Below, one piece after another: positions 44,552 to 45,417 of a stretch of DNA of 45,417 nt (within the stretch, counting starts at the first letter, position 1; each line of letters begins with the position of its first letter). Below the pieces are notes generated by a model that made no database searches, was not told the DNA's origin, and saw only the letters and a program-made list of their open reading frames with translations. A program made the position numbers and the translations under genes. The DNA is from Thiohalobacter sp. (lineage in GTDB: Bacteria > Pseudomonadota > Gammaproteobacteria > DSM-19610). The stretch covers positions 1 to 45,417 of the forward strand of contig JALSRI010000158.1 in NCBI GenBank assembly GCA_026984835.1. The letters are read 5' to 3'.

Positions 44552-45073
44552 ATGAAACCGTTTTTCAACTACTTGCGCATACTCCTGCTGCTGGTGCCGG
44601 CGCTGGTGCTGGCCGGGCAGGACAAGTCGTTCACCAGCCTGGACGACGACGTGCAGACGCTCAAGAAAAAGACCCTGGAGCTGAACCGCGACCTGTTCCT
44701 GCTGGAAGAAGAGCTGCTGTTCCCCTCCAACACCCAGGTGTCGGTATTCGTCTCCATGGATGTCGGCAAGTTCTTCACCCTGGACTCGGTGAAACTCAAG
44801 ATCGACGACAAGGAAGTGGCCGACTACCTGTATACCCGGCGCGAGGCCGAAGCCCTCGTCCGCGGCGGCGTGCAGCGACTGCACGTCGGCAATCTGCGCA
44901 CCGGGGAGCACGAGATCACCGCCATCTTCACCGGCAAGGGGCCGCACGGGCGTGACTACAAGCGCGGCGCCACGGCAAAGATCACCAAGGGCCTGGGACC
45001 CCGCTACGTCGAACTGCAGATCGTCGACCGCACCGGCAACCAGCAACCGGAATTCGAAGTCAGGGAGTGGTGA
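44552..45073 (+). CDS. Exported coiled-coil protein, unknown function
   Basis: A 173-residue periplasmic protein with a signal peptide (cleavage near VLA-GQ, residue 21). A short coiled-coil (DDDVQTLKKKTLELNRDLFLL, about residues 31-50) precedes a beta-rich domain (DSVKLKIDDKEVADYLY, EHEITAIFTGKGPHGR, PRYVELQIVDR). ATG 44552 is preferred to 44549 because AGGAGG (44541-44546) is five bases before it. The stop overlaps the next start (TGATG). Some relatives are mislabelled as AraC regulators; there is no DNA-binding motif here. Confidence 0.7.
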   Translation: MKPFFNYLRILLLLVPALVLAGQDKSFTSLDDDVQTLKKKTLELNRDLFLLEEELLFPSNTQVSVFVSMDVGKFFTLDSVKLKIDDKEVADYLYTRREAEALVRGGVQRLHVGNLRTGEHEITAIFTGKGPHGRDYKRGATAKITKGLGPRYVELQIVDRTGNQQPEFEVREW

Positions 45074-45417
45074 TGCGCCGCGCCGTATCCCGGCTGCTGC
45101 TGGTGACGCTGCTGGCGGTGGCCGGCAGCCCTCTCCAGGCGTCCGGGAAGAAGCTGCAGCAAGTGCAGGATCTGCACTACGGCGAGGTGCTGTTCCATTT
45201 CTACAGCGAAGACTACTTCACCGCCATCACCCACCTGATGGCGGCCCGCGAACGGGGGCTGCTGCCCCACCACGCCGACGAGGCCGAACTGCTGCTGGGC
45301 GGACTGCAGCTCTCCTACGGCATGCACCGGGAGGCCGAGAAGCAGTTCCAGGGCATCCTCGACACCCGGGCCGACCGCGCTACACGCAACCGCGTGTGGT
45401 ACTACCTGACCAAGATC
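45073..45417 (+). CDS. Exported TPR-repeat protein, 5' part (runs off the window)
   Basis: ATG 45073 (TGATG overlap) opens a frame of 115 codons to the window end. A signal sequence (RLLLVTLLAVAGSPLQA) precedes TPR-like helices (GEVLFHFYSEDYFTAITHLM, then DEAELLLGGLQLSYGMHREA and KQFQGILD). It is translationally coupled to the coiled-coil gene. The likely role is assembly or scaffolding of the same envelope system; the rest is outside the window. Confidence 0.75.
   Translation, partial: MRRAVSRLLLVTLLAVAGSPLQASGKKLQQVQDLHYGEVLFHFYSEDYFTAITHLMAARERGLLPHHADEAELLLGGLQLSYGMHREAEKQFQGILDTRADRATRNRVWYYLTKI

Overview
The window is a stretch of GC-rich bacterial chromosome, most likely from a gammaproteobacterium. 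The signs are a full cbb3 oxidase operon (ccoNOQPGHIS), a caa3-type oxidase operon with Cox11, SURF1 and heme O synthase, a bioBFHCD cluster divergent from comF, and RpoN-type promoters. A respiring environmental (for example sulfur- or metal-oxidising) lineage fits, but that is inference.

Left edge (1-2700): the integrase end of a chromosomal integron. intI reads rightward behind a perfect 20-bp LexA-type box. On its other side lie an attI region and AT-richer cassettes reading leftward: two complete cassettes, each closed by an attC site, and the start of a third cut by the window edge. Region 2842-11332 is the cbb3 operon on the minus strand, including an unusually long CcoH and a TTG-started copper ATPase CcoI. 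Region 11585-15895 holds an Fe(II)/2-oxoglutarate dioxygenase, a GMC dehydrogenase with its small Tat subunit, and a glycosyltransferase-like protein.

Region 16018-23756 is the aa3/caa3 module: on the minus strand DUF2244, coxB with a fused cytochrome c domain, coxA, a small assembly peptide, cox11 and coxC, then a strong terminator and a perfect REPIN-like inverted pair. DUF2909 follows on the plus strand, and surf1, an SCO-like protein and ctaB on the minus strand. A decayed gene lies at 23892-24585, followed by a Sel1-repeat protein. Region 25452-30268 is the biotin operon (unknown membrane protein, then bioB, F, H, C, D), with comF divergent.

The least understood part is 31147-45417: two divergent gene sets for exported proteins. 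Leftward: a c-type heme protein, a large lipoprotein with two heme sites and a LamG-like domain, and a Tat-exported DUF1501-like protein. Rightward: a lipoprotein with TolB-like repeats and two heme sites, two outer-membrane barrel proteins, a TlpA thioredoxin, a DUF4266 lipoprotein ending in Gly-Cys-Gly-Cys-Asn, a DUF3570 barrel, ApbE flavin transferase, a coiled-coil periplasmic protein and a TPR protein. The leftward set, the rightward set and the last two genes each have a -24/-12 (sigma-54) promoter candidate, and 14-bp GTGRACCGGGTCAC-like palindromes recur near them. I read this as a co-regulated envelope electron-transfer or surface system, and it is the best candidate here for an undescribed system.
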